Shown: positions 8,181 through 16,483 of the stretch, piece by piece
Layout of the letters: each line of letters opens with the position of its first letter
Position numbering within the stretch: position 1 is the first letter of the stretch
Assembly (NCBI GenBank): GCA_003598015.1
Contig: QZKE01000012.1
Location: 1 to 39,622 of the forward strand
Origin: Actinomycetota bacterium
GTDB taxonomy: Bacteria > Actinomycetota > Geothermincolia > Geothermincolales > RBG-13-55-18
Direction of reading: 5' to 3'
Length of the DNA stretch: 39,622 bases
The notes under the pieces: generated by a model
The model's input: only the letters and a program-made list of their open reading frames with translations
The model's database searches: none
What the model was told of the DNA's origin: nothing
Position numbers and translations under genes: made by a program

Positions 8181-9362
8181 ATGAGGACCCTTAACGATGA
8201 GGACACCATGGGAGCCGAGCGGCGCATCCAGGCCGCCACGAAGCTGCAGGCGCCGGATCGCGTCCCGGTTTCCCCGCTCATCTACTATTTCGCCGCCACC
8301 TACGCGGGTATCACCAACTACGAGCTCTACGACCCGGTTAAATATAACCGGGCCATCGACAAGTGCTTCTACGACCTGGGTCCCTGGGACGCCTATTACT
8401 TCATGCACGTGTACTATCCCGAGCTGGCGTCCTTGCTCATACCCATGAAGGTCAAAGAACCGGGTTTCGACCTGCCTCCCGAGAGCATCAGGCAATACCT
8501 GGAAGAGGAGATCATGCGGGAGGAGGACTACGCCTGGATAGTCCGGCAGGGCGAGAGGAATCCGCGGCTGGCCTACATGCGCATGTTCGCGCGCTTGATC
8601 CCCAGGATCTGGGACCATGTGGGGACGGGATGGAGTGGTGCCGCTTTCATGTTCCCGCGCATGGCACGCAACGCCGTTCTCTACGCGAGGGAGTTCAAGC
8701 AATGGCGCGAGAGGGGCGTGACCCTCATGTACTCCGTCGGGGTGGAGGCCCCCTTCGACACCTTCTCCCTGGCCAGGGGGATGATGAACTTCGTCAGGGA
8801 CATCAGAGACCGCCCCGGCGAAGTCGCGGAAGCGGCCGAGGCGCTCACCGCCGCCTACGCCTTCAGGATCAGGATGCTCTGCCGCTTCCTGGGGGTAAAG
8901 AGGGCTATCATCGACGTGCACCGCTCGTCCAACGATTTCATCTCCCCCCGCACCTTCACGGAGCTGTCCTTTCCCTCCCTCAAGCTGCTGGTAGAGAGGC
9001 TGGCAGCGCAGGGGATAACCTCCATCCTCCACTGCGACGGCAACTGGGACCTGAACCTGGAGGTGTTGCGGCAGCTGCCGGCGGGTATGGCGGTGGCGCA
9101 GTTCGACGGCAGGACGGACATCTTCCGGGCGAAGGAGTTGATCGGCGACCGCATGTGCATATATGGAGATGTCCCGGCCAGCATGCTGGCCCTGGCCTCG
9201 CAGAGCGAGGTGGACGAGTATTGCCACCGCCTCATCGAAGAGGTGGGCAGGGGCGGAGGCTTCATCCTCGGCTCGGGTTGCGAGGTGGCACCCAATGCCA
9301 GGCCGGAGAACGTGCGAGCCATGCTGCGCTCCGTGTTCAAGTACGGGTACTACGGGCGGTGA
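8181..9362 (+). CDS. Uroporphyrinogen decarboxylase (URO-D) family protein, methyltransferase-like
   Basis: Member of the URO-D/cobalamin-methyltransferase superfamily (HemE, MtaA, MtbA). The C-terminal half carries the signature of the methyltransferase-like branch: LHCDGNW, then DGRTDIFRAKELIGD, GDVPASMLAL, EVDEYCHRLIEEVG, and GGGFILGSGCEVAPNARPEN. The cysteine in GSGCE and the histidine in LHCDG lie where zinc ligands sit in MtaA/MtbA, but the usual HxC spacing is not kept. It is therefore more likely a methyl- or acyl-transferring relative than a haem-pathway enzyme. The start is uncertain: the ATG at 8181 follows a G-rich stretch, while an ATG at 8208 aligns with the start of the paralogue at 32020. 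A 17-bp motif at 8129-8145 lies upstream. It precedes a glycyl radical enzyme gene, but about 420 bp separate them. Confidence 0.82.
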   Translation: MRTLNDEDTMGAERRIQAATKLQAPDRVPVSPLIYYFAATYAGITNYELYDPVKYNRAIDKCFYDLGPWDAYYFMHVYYPELASLLIPMKVKEPGFDLPPESIRQYLEEEIMREEDYAWIVRQGERNPRLAYMRMFARLIPRIWDHVGTGWSGAAFMFPRMARNAVLYAREFKQWRERGVTLMYSVGVEAPFDTFSLARGMMNFVRDIRDRPGEVAEAAEALTAAYAFRIRMLCRFLGVKRAIIDVHRSSNDFISPRTFTELSFPSLKLLVERLAAQGITSILHCDGNWDLNLEVLRQLPAGMAVAQFDGRTDIFRAKELIGDRMCIYGDVPASMLALASQSEVDEYCHRLIEEVGRGGGFILGSGCEVAPNARPENVRAMLRSVFKYGYYGR

Positions 9363-9377
9363 AAATATAGGACCTCC

Positions 9378-9394
9378 CATCGCATATCGCGATG
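9378..9394 (+). terminator. Small hairpin after the URO-D gene
   Basis: CATCGC pairs with GCGATG around ATATC, 16 bp after the stop codon, followed by an A/T-rich but not T-rich stretch. It is a possible weak terminator. Confidence 0.25.
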
Positions 9395-9483
9395 CAATAA
9401 ATAATATTTCGCTGCGTGTTGAATGCAACGGCTGGAGTTGGCTTGCTGCAGCTCAGCAAAGGGATTCATGCGGGAGACATTGC

Positions 9484-9675
9484 ATGATTAATGCCGGTGT
9501 CAACAAGGGTTGCCCGCAGCTCTTTCCATGCCGTGAATGCAAGCTACGTGTTTCTTCCGGAAATAGTGACTTCCGGGATTATGTCATCGAACTCGATCTA
9601 CGATTGCCGGAAGAAGCGTTGGATGCCGAGTATCTAACCCCGGAGAAGAAGAACATCCGATCGCTCAGGATTTGA
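9484..9675 (+). CDS. Possible 63-residue Cys-containing small protein or gene remnant
   Basis: Not recognised. The gap 9363-9783 is less GC-rich than its surroundings. Within it, an ATG at 9484 with GGGAGA 6 bp upstream opens a 63-codon frame. The product has three cysteines in CPQLFPCREC and an acidic, Leu-rich second half (DYVIELDLRLPEEALDAEYL). The codon usage is less G/C-biased at third positions than in neighbouring genes. It may be a real small protein, or the debris of a larger transferred gene. The rest of the gap holds only the hairpin at 9378 and possible promoter boxes near 9671-9744. Confidence 0.3.
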   Translation: MINAGVNKGCPQLFPCRECKLRVSSGNSDFRDYVIELDLRLPEEALDAEYLTPEKKNIRSLRI

Positions 9676-9698
9676 GGTGTAAGAGAAGCGGGTACAAT
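9671..9698 (+). promoter_or_regulatory. Possible promoter of the glycyl radical enzyme gene
   Basis: TTTGAG (9671-9676) and TACAAT (9693-9698) are 16 bp apart. A second -10-like TAGAAT lies at 9739-9744. Either would start transcription 40-80 bp before the ATG at 9784. Confidence 0.35.
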
Positions 9699-9783
9699 TA
9701 CAGGGAAGACATCATTTTTTGCTGGAGACCCGATGAGATAGAATAGACGGGATGTCTCGAAAGCATTGATAAAGGGTAGCGAC

Positions 9784-12315
9784 ATGGACGCTCTGATAAC
9801 CCGGGGGGAACCTACCGCCAGGGGCAGCAGGCTGAAGGATCGTCTTCTCTCCAGCCCGTACGAGATCGATATCGAGAGGGCGCGTTCCTATACCGGGATT
9901 TGGAGGGAAATGGAGGATGCCCCTCCATGTATGCGCACGGCGCGCGCCCTGGAGGAGACCCTGCGCACCATGACCATCAGGATCGAAGACGACGAATTGC
10001 TGGTGGGGGTGAAGACGGCGAAGAGGCTGGCCGGGGTCATCCCGGTGGAGCGCGGGGAGTTCAATACGGTTATCGCGCACGAGCTGGACCGCCTGACGTC
10101 CCGCAAGCGCCACCGCTTCCATATCACGGAGGATGAACGCCGCGAGCTCGTGGAGGTCATCCTGCCCTACTGGAAGGGAAGGACGGCGCGGGAGCGCAAG
10201 ATCCGTATCTGGAAGGACGAGGGCATCTACGAGGCGCAGGCCTTGAGCCCCGCGGCGCTGCGCCGCATCGTCAAGGGGATGGGGTGGAAGAACCTGGCAA
10301 AGCTCGGCAAGCTGACCATGGGCGGCAGCCTGAAGAGCGCCTCCAAGCTGCGCAGTATGGGCAGGGAGCTGTCCGGACTCAGGCCCAACCTCGCCCTCAC
10401 CGTCTTCGATGTCCAGGGCCACCTGGTGCCCGGCCACAGGCGGGTGATGGAACTCGGCTTCGAGGGCATCGCGGAGGAAGCGCGGAAGAAGCTGCAGCAA
10501 CTCGACCCGGACGATGCGGCGAGCGAGCACTCCAGGGATTTCCTGGAGGCGGTGCAGGTGGTGGCGGAAGCGGTATGTGAGTACTCGCTGCGCTATGCCC
10601 GCCTGGCGGATGCACTGGCGCGCGAGGCGGAGGGGGAGCAGCGCGCGGAACTGCTGGAGATCGCGGAGAGATGCCGCAGGGTTCCCGCACGGCCCCCACG
10701 CGACTTCATGGAGGCGCTGCAATGCATATGGATGACCCAGGTGGCCATGTGCATCAGCTACGGCATGGCGGAGATACTCTCGCTGGGAAGGGTGGACCAG
10801 TACCTCTATCCCTATTACCGGGCCGACCTGGAGGCGGGCCGCATCACGCGCGCCAGGGCCCTGGAAGCCGTGGAGGACTTCTACGTCAAGCTGGCCACCT
10901 TCCTCATCATGCTGGTCGAGATAGGAAAGGACACCGCCAGCGAGATGGGCGTCGGCTCCAACACCATCACCATAGGCGGCCTGGACCGGGAGGGAAACGA
11001 CGCCACTAACGAGATGTCCCATCTCTTCCTGGAGGCCCACGAGAACCTGAGGGCGCTGGCCAACAACCTGTGCATCAGGATATCCTCCAGGACGCCGCGC
11101 GACTTCCTCCTCAAGGCATGCGAGTCATACCGCTACACCTCCGGCCAGGCCTTCTTCAATGACGAGCTCATCGTGGACGAGCTGGCCGCGGACGGTTTCG
11201 CCCTGGAGGACGCCAGGGACTACTCCATCGTGGGGTGCGTGGAGCCGACCTCCACGGGCAACGCTTTCGCCTGCACGGCGGGCAACGATATCTCCCTGGT
11301 AGGGGTGCTGGAGATGGCCCTCAATGAGGGGAGGGCGGTGATCACCGGCACGCGCGTGGGAGCGCCCACGCCCGATCCCGCGGGATTCCGGGACTTCGAC
11401 GAGGTGAAGAAGGCCTTCGAGGAGCAGCTGGCCACGGGCGTGGATAAGCTGGTGCACGCCGTGGAAGCGAAGGACCGCGCTCATGCCGAATCTTTCCCCA
11501 GCCCGCTGGTCTCGGCGACCCTGGAGGGCTGCCTGGAGAACGCCGCGGACATGACCCGGGGCGGGGCGAAGTATAATTACGGCTCCATCACCGGCCGTGG
11601 GCTGGGCACGGTTGCCAACTCCCTTGCCGCCCTGCGCTGGGCGGTCTTCGAGAGGAAAATGTTGTCCATGGGGGAGATGGTCGGCCACCTGCGCGACAAT
11701 TTCAAGGATGCCGAGCCCCTGCGCCGGGAGCTGCTCAGCAAGGCTCCGAAATACGGGACCGACGACCCGGAGGTGGATGAGCTGGCTCAATGGGTCACGG
11801 AGGTGTTCTGCCGCGAGGTCCGCGAACACCCGTGCGGCAGGGGAGGGTTCTACCGGCCGGGCATCTTCTCCTACGGCGTACACGTGGCCGACGGCATGTC
11901 CCTGGGGGCTACCCCCGACGGCAGGAAGGCGGGGGAACCCGTGTCCAACGGCATATCGCCGGTGAATGCCACCGAGACGGGAGGACCTACCGCGGTGCTG
12001 CAGTCCGCGGCCTGTGCCGGAAACGCCCTGCTCTCCGACGGCACCGCCCTGAACATCAAGCTGTCGCCCTCGCTCCTGGACACGGGCGAGAAAGCGGAGA
12101 AGCTCGCCTCCATGATCGCTGCCTACTTCGCCATGGGCGGCAGGCACGTGCAGTTCAACGTGGTCGATACGGAAACCCTGCGCGACGCCCAGGCGCATCC
12201 CGAGAACTATCCCGACCTGGTGGTGCGCGTCTCCGGATACTGCGCCTATTTCACCGATCTCGGTCGCTCCATCCAGGACGACATCATCGCCCGCACCGAG
12301 TTCACCACGCTCTGA
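9784..12315 (+). CDS. Glycyl radical enzyme, PFL family, GCVEP (dehydratase-like) type
   Basis: Oxygen-sensitive radical enzyme of the pyruvate formate-lyase superfamily. A backbone glycyl radical moves to an active-site cysteine, which abstracts hydrogen from the substrate. The radical loop is RVSGYCAYF near the C-terminus, with the radical glycine at residue 818 of 843. The active cysteine is C485 in SIVGCVEP. The GCVEP form, with a glutamate two residues on, is shared by glycerol and propanediol dehydratases, choline TMA-lyase, isethionate lyase and HypD, and differs from the CC pair of true pyruvate formate-lyase. The exact substrate cannot be named from sequence alone. The ATG at 9784 gives a normal-length protein; a TTG at 9766 is less likely. 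Its activating enzyme, a radical SAM protein with an N-terminal Cx3Cx2C, is not in this window. A PEP-synthase-like gene follows after 55 bp. Confidence 0.92.
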   Translation: MDALITRGEPTARGSRLKDRLLSSPYEIDIERARSYTGIWREMEDAPPCMRTARALEETLRTMTIRIEDDELLVGVKTAKRLAGVIPVERGEFNTVIAHELDRLTSRKRHRFHITEDERRELVEVILPYWKGRTARERKIRIWKDEGIYEAQALSPAALRRIVKGMGWKNLAKLGKLTMGGSLKSASKLRSMGRELSGLRPNLALTVFDVQGHLVPGHRRVMELGFEGIAEEARKKLQQLDPDDAASEHSRDFLEAVQVVAEAVCEYSLRYARLADALAREAEGEQRAELLEIAERCRRVPARPPRDFMEALQCIWMTQVAMCISYGMAEILSLGRVDQYLYPYYRADLEAGRITRARALEAVEDFYVKLATFLIMLVEIGKDTASEMGVGSNTITIGGLDREGNDATNEMSHLFLEAHENLRALANNLCIRISSRTPRDFLLKACESYRYTSGQAFFNDELIVDELAADGFALEDARDYSIVGCVEPTSTGNAFACTAGNDISLVGVLEMALNEGRAVITGTRVGAPTPDPAGFRDFDEVKKAFEEQLATGVDKLVHAVEAKDRAHAESFPSPLVSATLEGCLENAADMTRGGAKYNYGSITGRGLGTVANSLAALRWAVFERKMLSMGEMVGHLRDNFKDAEPLRRELLSKAPKYGTDDPEVDELAQWVTEVFCREVREHPCGRGGFYRPGIFSYGVHVADGMSLGATPDGRKAGEPVSNGISPVNATETGGPTAVLQSAACAGNALLSDGTALNIKLSPSLLDTGEKAEKLASMIAAYFAMGGRHVQFNVVDTETLRDAQAHPENYPDLVVRVSGYCAYFTDLGRSIQDDIIARTEFTTL

Positions 12316-12370
12316 CCCCATCAGCCTGCCCCCGCTTCAGTGGGGTGATACTTCGCTCGATAAATAACCT

Positions 12371-15007
12371 ATGGACGAGCGAGGAGTGGGAAGCGGGTTG
12401 CATCCACCACGTATCATATCCCTGCATACGTCGAGCGAGACGGACCGGAGCACGGTTGGCTCCAAGGCGGCGGGGCTTGCGGGCCTGGTGCGTGCAGGTC
12501 TGCCCGTCCCCGACGGATTCTGCATCACATCCTCTGCCTACCACGAGCACATGGAGTCAACCGGCTTGGCCGGTATGGTGCGAGGGGTATGCGAGAACAT
12601 CGACGGAGCTCCTCCTGACGCGAGGAGAGACGGCCTGGCAGCTTTGAGAGAGAAGATCTGCGCGTCGGTAATGCAGGATCGGTTGAGGGAAGAGATAGAA
12701 CGCCGGTTCGCCGCCCTGGAGACCCGGGCGGTTGCCGTACGGTCCTCGGCTACGGCCGAAGACCTCCCCGGTAGCTCCTTCGCCGGGCAGTACGATACCT
12801 GGCTCGACGTGACATCGCTTGCACGATGTCTGGATGCCGTGAAGGGATGTTGGGCTTCCCTGTGGACGGAGCGGGCCTTCGGCTATCGCGAGGCGAACGG
12901 CTTCGACCATCTTACGGTAGATATGGCGGTCATCGTGCAGGAACTCGTGGAGGCGGAGACCGCCGGAGTGCTGTTCACCGCCGATCCCCTGACCGCCAGG
13001 GCCGACCGCATCACCGTGGAGGCGGTGCGCGGGCTGGGGGAGGCGCTCGTCTCCGGCCGCGCCGTTCCCGACCGCTTCGTCCTCTCCAAGCGGGGGCTCG
13101 AGATCGTCAAGACCTCGTCAGGTGGAGCGCAGGATGCGGAACCATGCCTGGCGGCGGGGGAAGTCCAGGCGCTCGGGCTCTACGCCATGCGGGCGGAGGC
13201 GGTTTTCCGCCGGCCGCTCGATATGGAGTGGGCGCTAAAAGATGGAAGGATATACTTGCTGCAGGCCAGGCCGATCACGGCCCTCGGCGTTGAGGGTTCC
13301 TGGGAGGACCGCCAGGTCTGGAGCAACCTGAATACGGGGGAGGTCCTGCCGGACGTGGCCACTCCCGCCACCTGGAGCATGGCCGAGATTCTGGTCAACA
13401 AGATCTTCGCTTCCATTTTCGGCCGGGCGGGCATGGACTTCGGCCCCCATCCCATCATCGGCCGCGTGGCGGGGAGGGCATACTTCAACCTCAATACCAT
13501 GGCCGGAGCCGTGCGCAGTTTTCCCGGCCTGCGCAGGATGGATGTCGATAAAGTGTTGGGCGGGACACAGGGCGGGATAGAGGACAGTGCGGGTGAACTC
13601 AAGGATGTGATAATACCCGAAGAGGACATACCGGACCTGGAATTCAGCCCGTGGAAAGTCCTGGTGAGGATACCTTCCTTTCTGGCCTGGTTCTACTCCA
13701 TCTCGCTGGAAAGGGGGCAGGAATACCTGGACGGCCTCAAGACCAGGGTTGCCGGGATGAGGGAAGCACGCCTTTCCGCCCTCGATGACGAGGAGCTCGT
13801 CTCGTATCTTGATGGCATGCGGGAAATCCTCACCGATTCCGATGCCATCATCGGGATTGCGGCCAGGGGGATGTACAATTTCATGGCCCTGGACAGGATC
13901 TGCCGCAGTTGGCTCAAGGATTACAGGGGCATCTCCGCCAACCGGCTCTGTTGCGGCCTGGAGGGCATGGACAGCGCCGAGGCGGGCTTCGAACTCTGGC
14001 GGCTGGCCCTGGCGATCCACATGGCTCCCGAAATAGCATCGGACGTACTGCGGGGTGAGACGTTCGCGGATTTGCGGCGGAAGATCCCCGCAATGGAGGG
14101 AGGAAGCGCGCTCCTCACCGGGTGGGACAGGTTCATGCTGGAACATGGCCATCATACGCGGGGAGAACTGGAGCTGTCCAATCCCAGGTGGTCTGAAGAC
14201 CCCGATCGGGTCCTGGACATCGTGCGCGTCTACCTGGGCAGTATGGAGAGGATCGATCCGCTGGCGAAGCTCAGGGAGAACGAAGCCGTACGCCATGAGC
14301 TCACCCTGCGCTGCAACAGGCTTCTGCGCAACCCGCTCAAGCGCCGCCTCTTCAACTACTACCTCGCCCAGGCGCAGCATGGCCTGGTGATGCGGGAGAA
14401 TATAAAGAGCGAGGCGGTGAGGGCCGTGGCGGCTATCCGCGGCGTGCTGCTGGAGGCCGGGGACAGGCTGGCTGCGCGGGGCGTCCTCGCCCACAAGGAG
14501 GACATCTTCTTTCTCGACCTGGACGAGGTCGAGGCGGTGCTGCTGGATGGAGGATCTCCCGCGCTGAAGGAGGAAGTTGAATCCCGCCGTGTGGAGTACG
14601 AGAAGAACAAGGCAATCACTCCGCCCAGCCTCGTTTACGGCAGGTTCGATCCCGACGACTTCATCGCGGACGAGGTCGACTTCGAGGCGGAGGTACTGAC
14701 AGGCCTCGCCGTCTGTCCCGGCGTGGTCTGCGGTCCGGCGCGGGTGATGCTGCGCTCCGACAGCGGCCAGGTTCAGCCCGGCGAGATAATGGTCGCCCCC
14801 TTCACGGATCCGGGATGGACGCCGCACTTCCTGACCGCCGCGGGGATCGTCATGGATATGGGCGGCCTCTTGAGCCATGGCAGTATCGTTGCCCGCGAGT
14901 ACGGCATCCCTACGGTGGTCAACGTGGGACCGGCGACGCGTATCATCAAGACGGGACAGATGGTACAGGTGGACGGCGGTCGCGGCGTGGTACGCATCCT
15001 GCGTTGA
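12371..15007 (+). CDS. PEP-synthase / rifampicin phosphotransferase-like dikinase
   Basis: ATP-dependent dikinase that passes a phosphate through a swivelling histidine domain to an unknown acceptor. Residues about 15-310 form the ATP-grasp PPDK_N domain (GSKAAGLAGLVRAGLPVPDGF, AVRSSATAEDLPGSSFAGQY, VQELVEAETAGVLFTADP, YLLQARPITAL). The middle part (about 320-770) is a poorly conserved, mostly helical substrate domain. The C-terminal PEP-utiliser domain carries the phosphohistidine H836 in GGLLSHGSIVAREYGIPTVV. The order and the 878-residue length match rifampicin phosphotransferase and differ from PEP synthase, which has a C-terminal TIM barrel that is missing here. Direct antibiotic inactivation is not implied. 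The acceptor may be a metabolite of the neighbouring glycyl radical enzyme. No strong ribosome site precedes the ATG; a TTG at 12398 after GAGGAG is an alternative. Confidence 0.85.
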   Translation: MDERGVGSGLHPPRIISLHTSSETDRSTVGSKAAGLAGLVRAGLPVPDGFCITSSAYHEHMESTGLAGMVRGVCENIDGAPPDARRDGLAALREKICASVMQDRLREEIERRFAALETRAVAVRSSATAEDLPGSSFAGQYDTWLDVTSLARCLDAVKGCWASLWTERAFGYREANGFDHLTVDMAVIVQELVEAETAGVLFTADPLTARADRITVEAVRGLGEALVSGRAVPDRFVLSKRGLEIVKTSSGGAQDAEPCLAAGEVQALGLYAMRAEAVFRRPLDMEWALKDGRIYLLQARPITALGVEGSWEDRQVWSNLNTGEVLPDVATPATWSMAEILVNKIFASIFGRAGMDFGPHPIIGRVAGRAYFNLNTMAGAVRSFPGLRRMDVDKVLGGTQGGIEDSAGELKDVIIPEEDIPDLEFSPWKVLVRIPSFLAWFYSISLERGQEYLDGLKTRVAGMREARLSALDDEELVSYLDGMREILTDSDAIIGIAARGMYNFMALDRICRSWLKDYRGISANRLCCGLEGMDSAEAGFELWRLALAIHMAPEIASDVLRGETFADLRRKIPAMEGGSALLTGWDRFMLEHGHHTRGELELSNPRWSEDPDRVLDIVRVYLGSMERIDPLAKLRENEAVRHELTLRCNRLLRNPLKRRLFNYYLAQAQHGLVMRENIKSEAVRAVAAIRGVLLEAGDRLAARGVLAHKEDIFFLDLDEVEAVLLDGGSPALKEEVESRRVEYEKNKAITPPSLVYGRFDPDDFIADEVDFEAEVLTGLAVCPGVVCGPARVMLRSDSGQVQPGEIMVAPFTDPGWTPHFLTAAGIVMDMGGLLSHGSIVAREYGIPTVVNVGPATRIIKTGQMVQVDGGRGVVRILR

Positions 15008-15012
15008 ATACA

Positions 15013-15054
15013 CGCTCAGGCATAGGTTCAGGGCCGACCCCTGTGCCTGAGGCC
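15013..15054. repeat. Dispersed palindromic repeat, copy 4, between convergent genes
   Basis: CTCAGGCA (15015-15022) pairs with TGCCTGAG (15044-15051), extended inward by four more pairs including one G-U, around a 13-base loop. It lies in the 58-bp gap between the stop codons of two convergent genes, where it may end transcription from either side, though no clear T-run follows. It is an inverted relative of 8065-8107 and shares CGCTCAGGC and GACCCC with 1933-1960. Confidence 0.55.
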
Positions 15055-15065
15055 CGCCTTTGTTC

Positions 15066-16376
15066 TCAGGTGGCAACCTCGCTCGATGGGGTATATATCG
15101 ATATCAGGTCGTGCAGGCTCCTGGACATGCCGTCCAGCTCGTGCATGAGCGCGGATATCTCCTGCACGGAGCCCGCCTGTTCCTCGATGGATGCAGCGAC
15201 CTCCTGCATGTTGGCAGCCACGTCCTCAGAGAGCTGGGCTATGGTGCTCACAACGTGAGAGATCTTTGCGTTGCTCGGTCCCATGGCCCCGGCCGCATCG
15301 GTGATCGAGTCGATGAAGCGGCCTATCCTCACCGAGACATCGCTGATCTCCGCCAGCATCGCCTGGGCTTCCGCGGCGACGGACGTGCCGTCCTCCACGC
15401 GGCCGATGCTCTCCCGCATGGCCTGTGAGGCCTGATCCACATAGCGTCTTATCTCTACTATCAGGCCCTCTATCCTCGCCGCTGCCTGCGCCGATCCGTC
15501 CGCCAGCCTGCCCACTTCGCTTGCGACGATGGAGAAGCCCCGTCCATGTTCACCCGCCCTCGCCGCCTCTATGGCCGCGTTCAAAGCGAGCAGCCTGGTC
15601 TCGTCGGCAATGGAGGTGATGACCTCGACGATCATGCCTATTTCCTCCGACCTTTCGTCGAGACCCTCGATGAGGCGGGCGAGCATGCCGGTAGCGCTCT
15701 TGATCTCCGTCATTTTTTCCGCAACCCGCTCTACGGTAGCCGTACCCCTCTCCACTGTCTCTATGACCTGCTGCGAGAAGTCGAGGGACAGCCTTGCCGC
15801 TTCCTCAACCTGCTTTATGTTGTCGAGGATCTCGCCCGTGGCGCTCTCCACCCCCGAGACGCTGTGCAACTGGTCCTCCGTTTTTGCGGTGAGGTCTACC
15901 AGGGCTCTGGTGATCTCCTGCAGGGTTACGTTGCTGGTGTCGGTGATATGCAGGAGGGTTTCGCTCGATTCAGCAAGGTTCCCGGAGGTATGCCTCGTCT
16001 GCGCCAGGAAGGCGGCCAGTGCCGCGCTGAGCTCGTTCATGGTTTCGATGGCGCTGCGCAGGAGACCGGCCCCCTCCACCTCTTCCAGGGTCTGGTAGTT
16101 CTTCTCCTTGAGCTCGTGCGCGAATGCGTTTATGAACACCATGGGTTTTATATACGTCTTAGATGCGTAGGCCACCGCCGCGAAAGATGCCACCATCACC
16201 GTAATCGCTCCGGTCAGCCCGCCGACGAGGTAGGGGTTTACCCCCGTATTCGCCGCGAGCCAGGCGGTGAGGATAATGCCGCCAACACCCGGCGGCATGG
16301 CAAGCAGCAGGACCTTGCCGTAGAGGAGACAGGCTTCTTTTCTGAACCTCTTGCGTGTCTTGCTTCGTATGTCCAA
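15066..16376 (-). CDS. Methyl-accepting chemotaxis protein without a large sensor domain
   Basis: Chemoreceptor-type signalling protein of 436 residues. Two hydrophobic helices near the N-terminus (residues about 20-41 and 48-71) are joined by only a few residues (NTGVN), so there is no periplasmic ligand domain. The remainder is a long coiled coil. The CheA/CheW-binding hairpin tip is [20 protein letters not shown] followed by [16 protein letters not shown]. The common form is IADQTNLLALNA, so E and R replace Q and N at the tip. It may sense membrane state, cytoplasmic signals or a partner protein. No che genes lie nearby. The ATG at 16376 has GAGGGG about 10 bp upstream, and the promoter at 16409-16436 suits it. 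Confidence 0.9.
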   Translation of the reverse strand: MDIRSKTRKRFRKEACLLYGKVLLLAMPPGVGGIILTAWLAANTGVNPYLVGGLTGAITVMVASFAAVAYASKTYIKPMVFINAFAHELKEKNYQTLEEVEGAGLLRSAIETMNELSAALAAFLAQTRHTSGNLAESSETLLHITDTSNVTLQEITRALVDLTAKTEDQLHSVSGVESATGEILDNIKQVEEAARLSLDFSQQVIETVERGTATVERVAEKMTEIKSATGMLARLIEGLDERSEEIGMIVEVITSIADETRLLALNAAIEAARAGEHGRGFSIVASEVGRLADGSAQAAARIEGLIVEIRRYVDQASQAMRESIGRVEDGTSVAAEAQAMLAEISDVSVRIGRFIDSITDAAGAMGPSNAKISHVVSTIAQLSEDVAANMQEVAASIEEQAGSVQEISALMHELDGMSRSLHDLISIYTPSSEVAT

Positions 16377-16408
16377 GTAACGCCCCTCGAATTCTGAAGC
16401 ACTTGCTT

Positions 16409-16436
16409 CCTATAGACTCGGCAAAGCCCCGTGCAA
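16409..16436 (-). promoter_or_regulatory. Minus-strand promoter of the chemoreceptor gene
   Basis: On the minus strand TTGCAC (16436-16431) precedes TATAGG (16414-16409) by 16 bp, about 33 bp upstream of the ATG. Confidence 0.4.
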
Positions 16437-16483
16437 CCTGAATGGCTTCCTTGTCGATCAAGCCGAAGCAATGGGGTCTACCA

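Noticed and set aside
12316-12370. CCCC...GGGG hairpin and TGACCCCATCA similarity to the palindromic repeats
   Set aside because: The match to the repeat family is only about 12 bases and partly reflects a stop codon. The stem is short with a long loop, so I do not count it as a copy.
12371-15007. Calling the dikinase a rifampicin resistance gene
   Set aside because: Only the domain order and length fit; the antibiotic-binding residues cannot be judged by eye and the context is metabolic.
13235-15076. Long minus-strand open frame opposite the dikinase gene
   Set aside because: It is an antisense shadow of a well-supported coding sequence; the composition is unlike a real protein.
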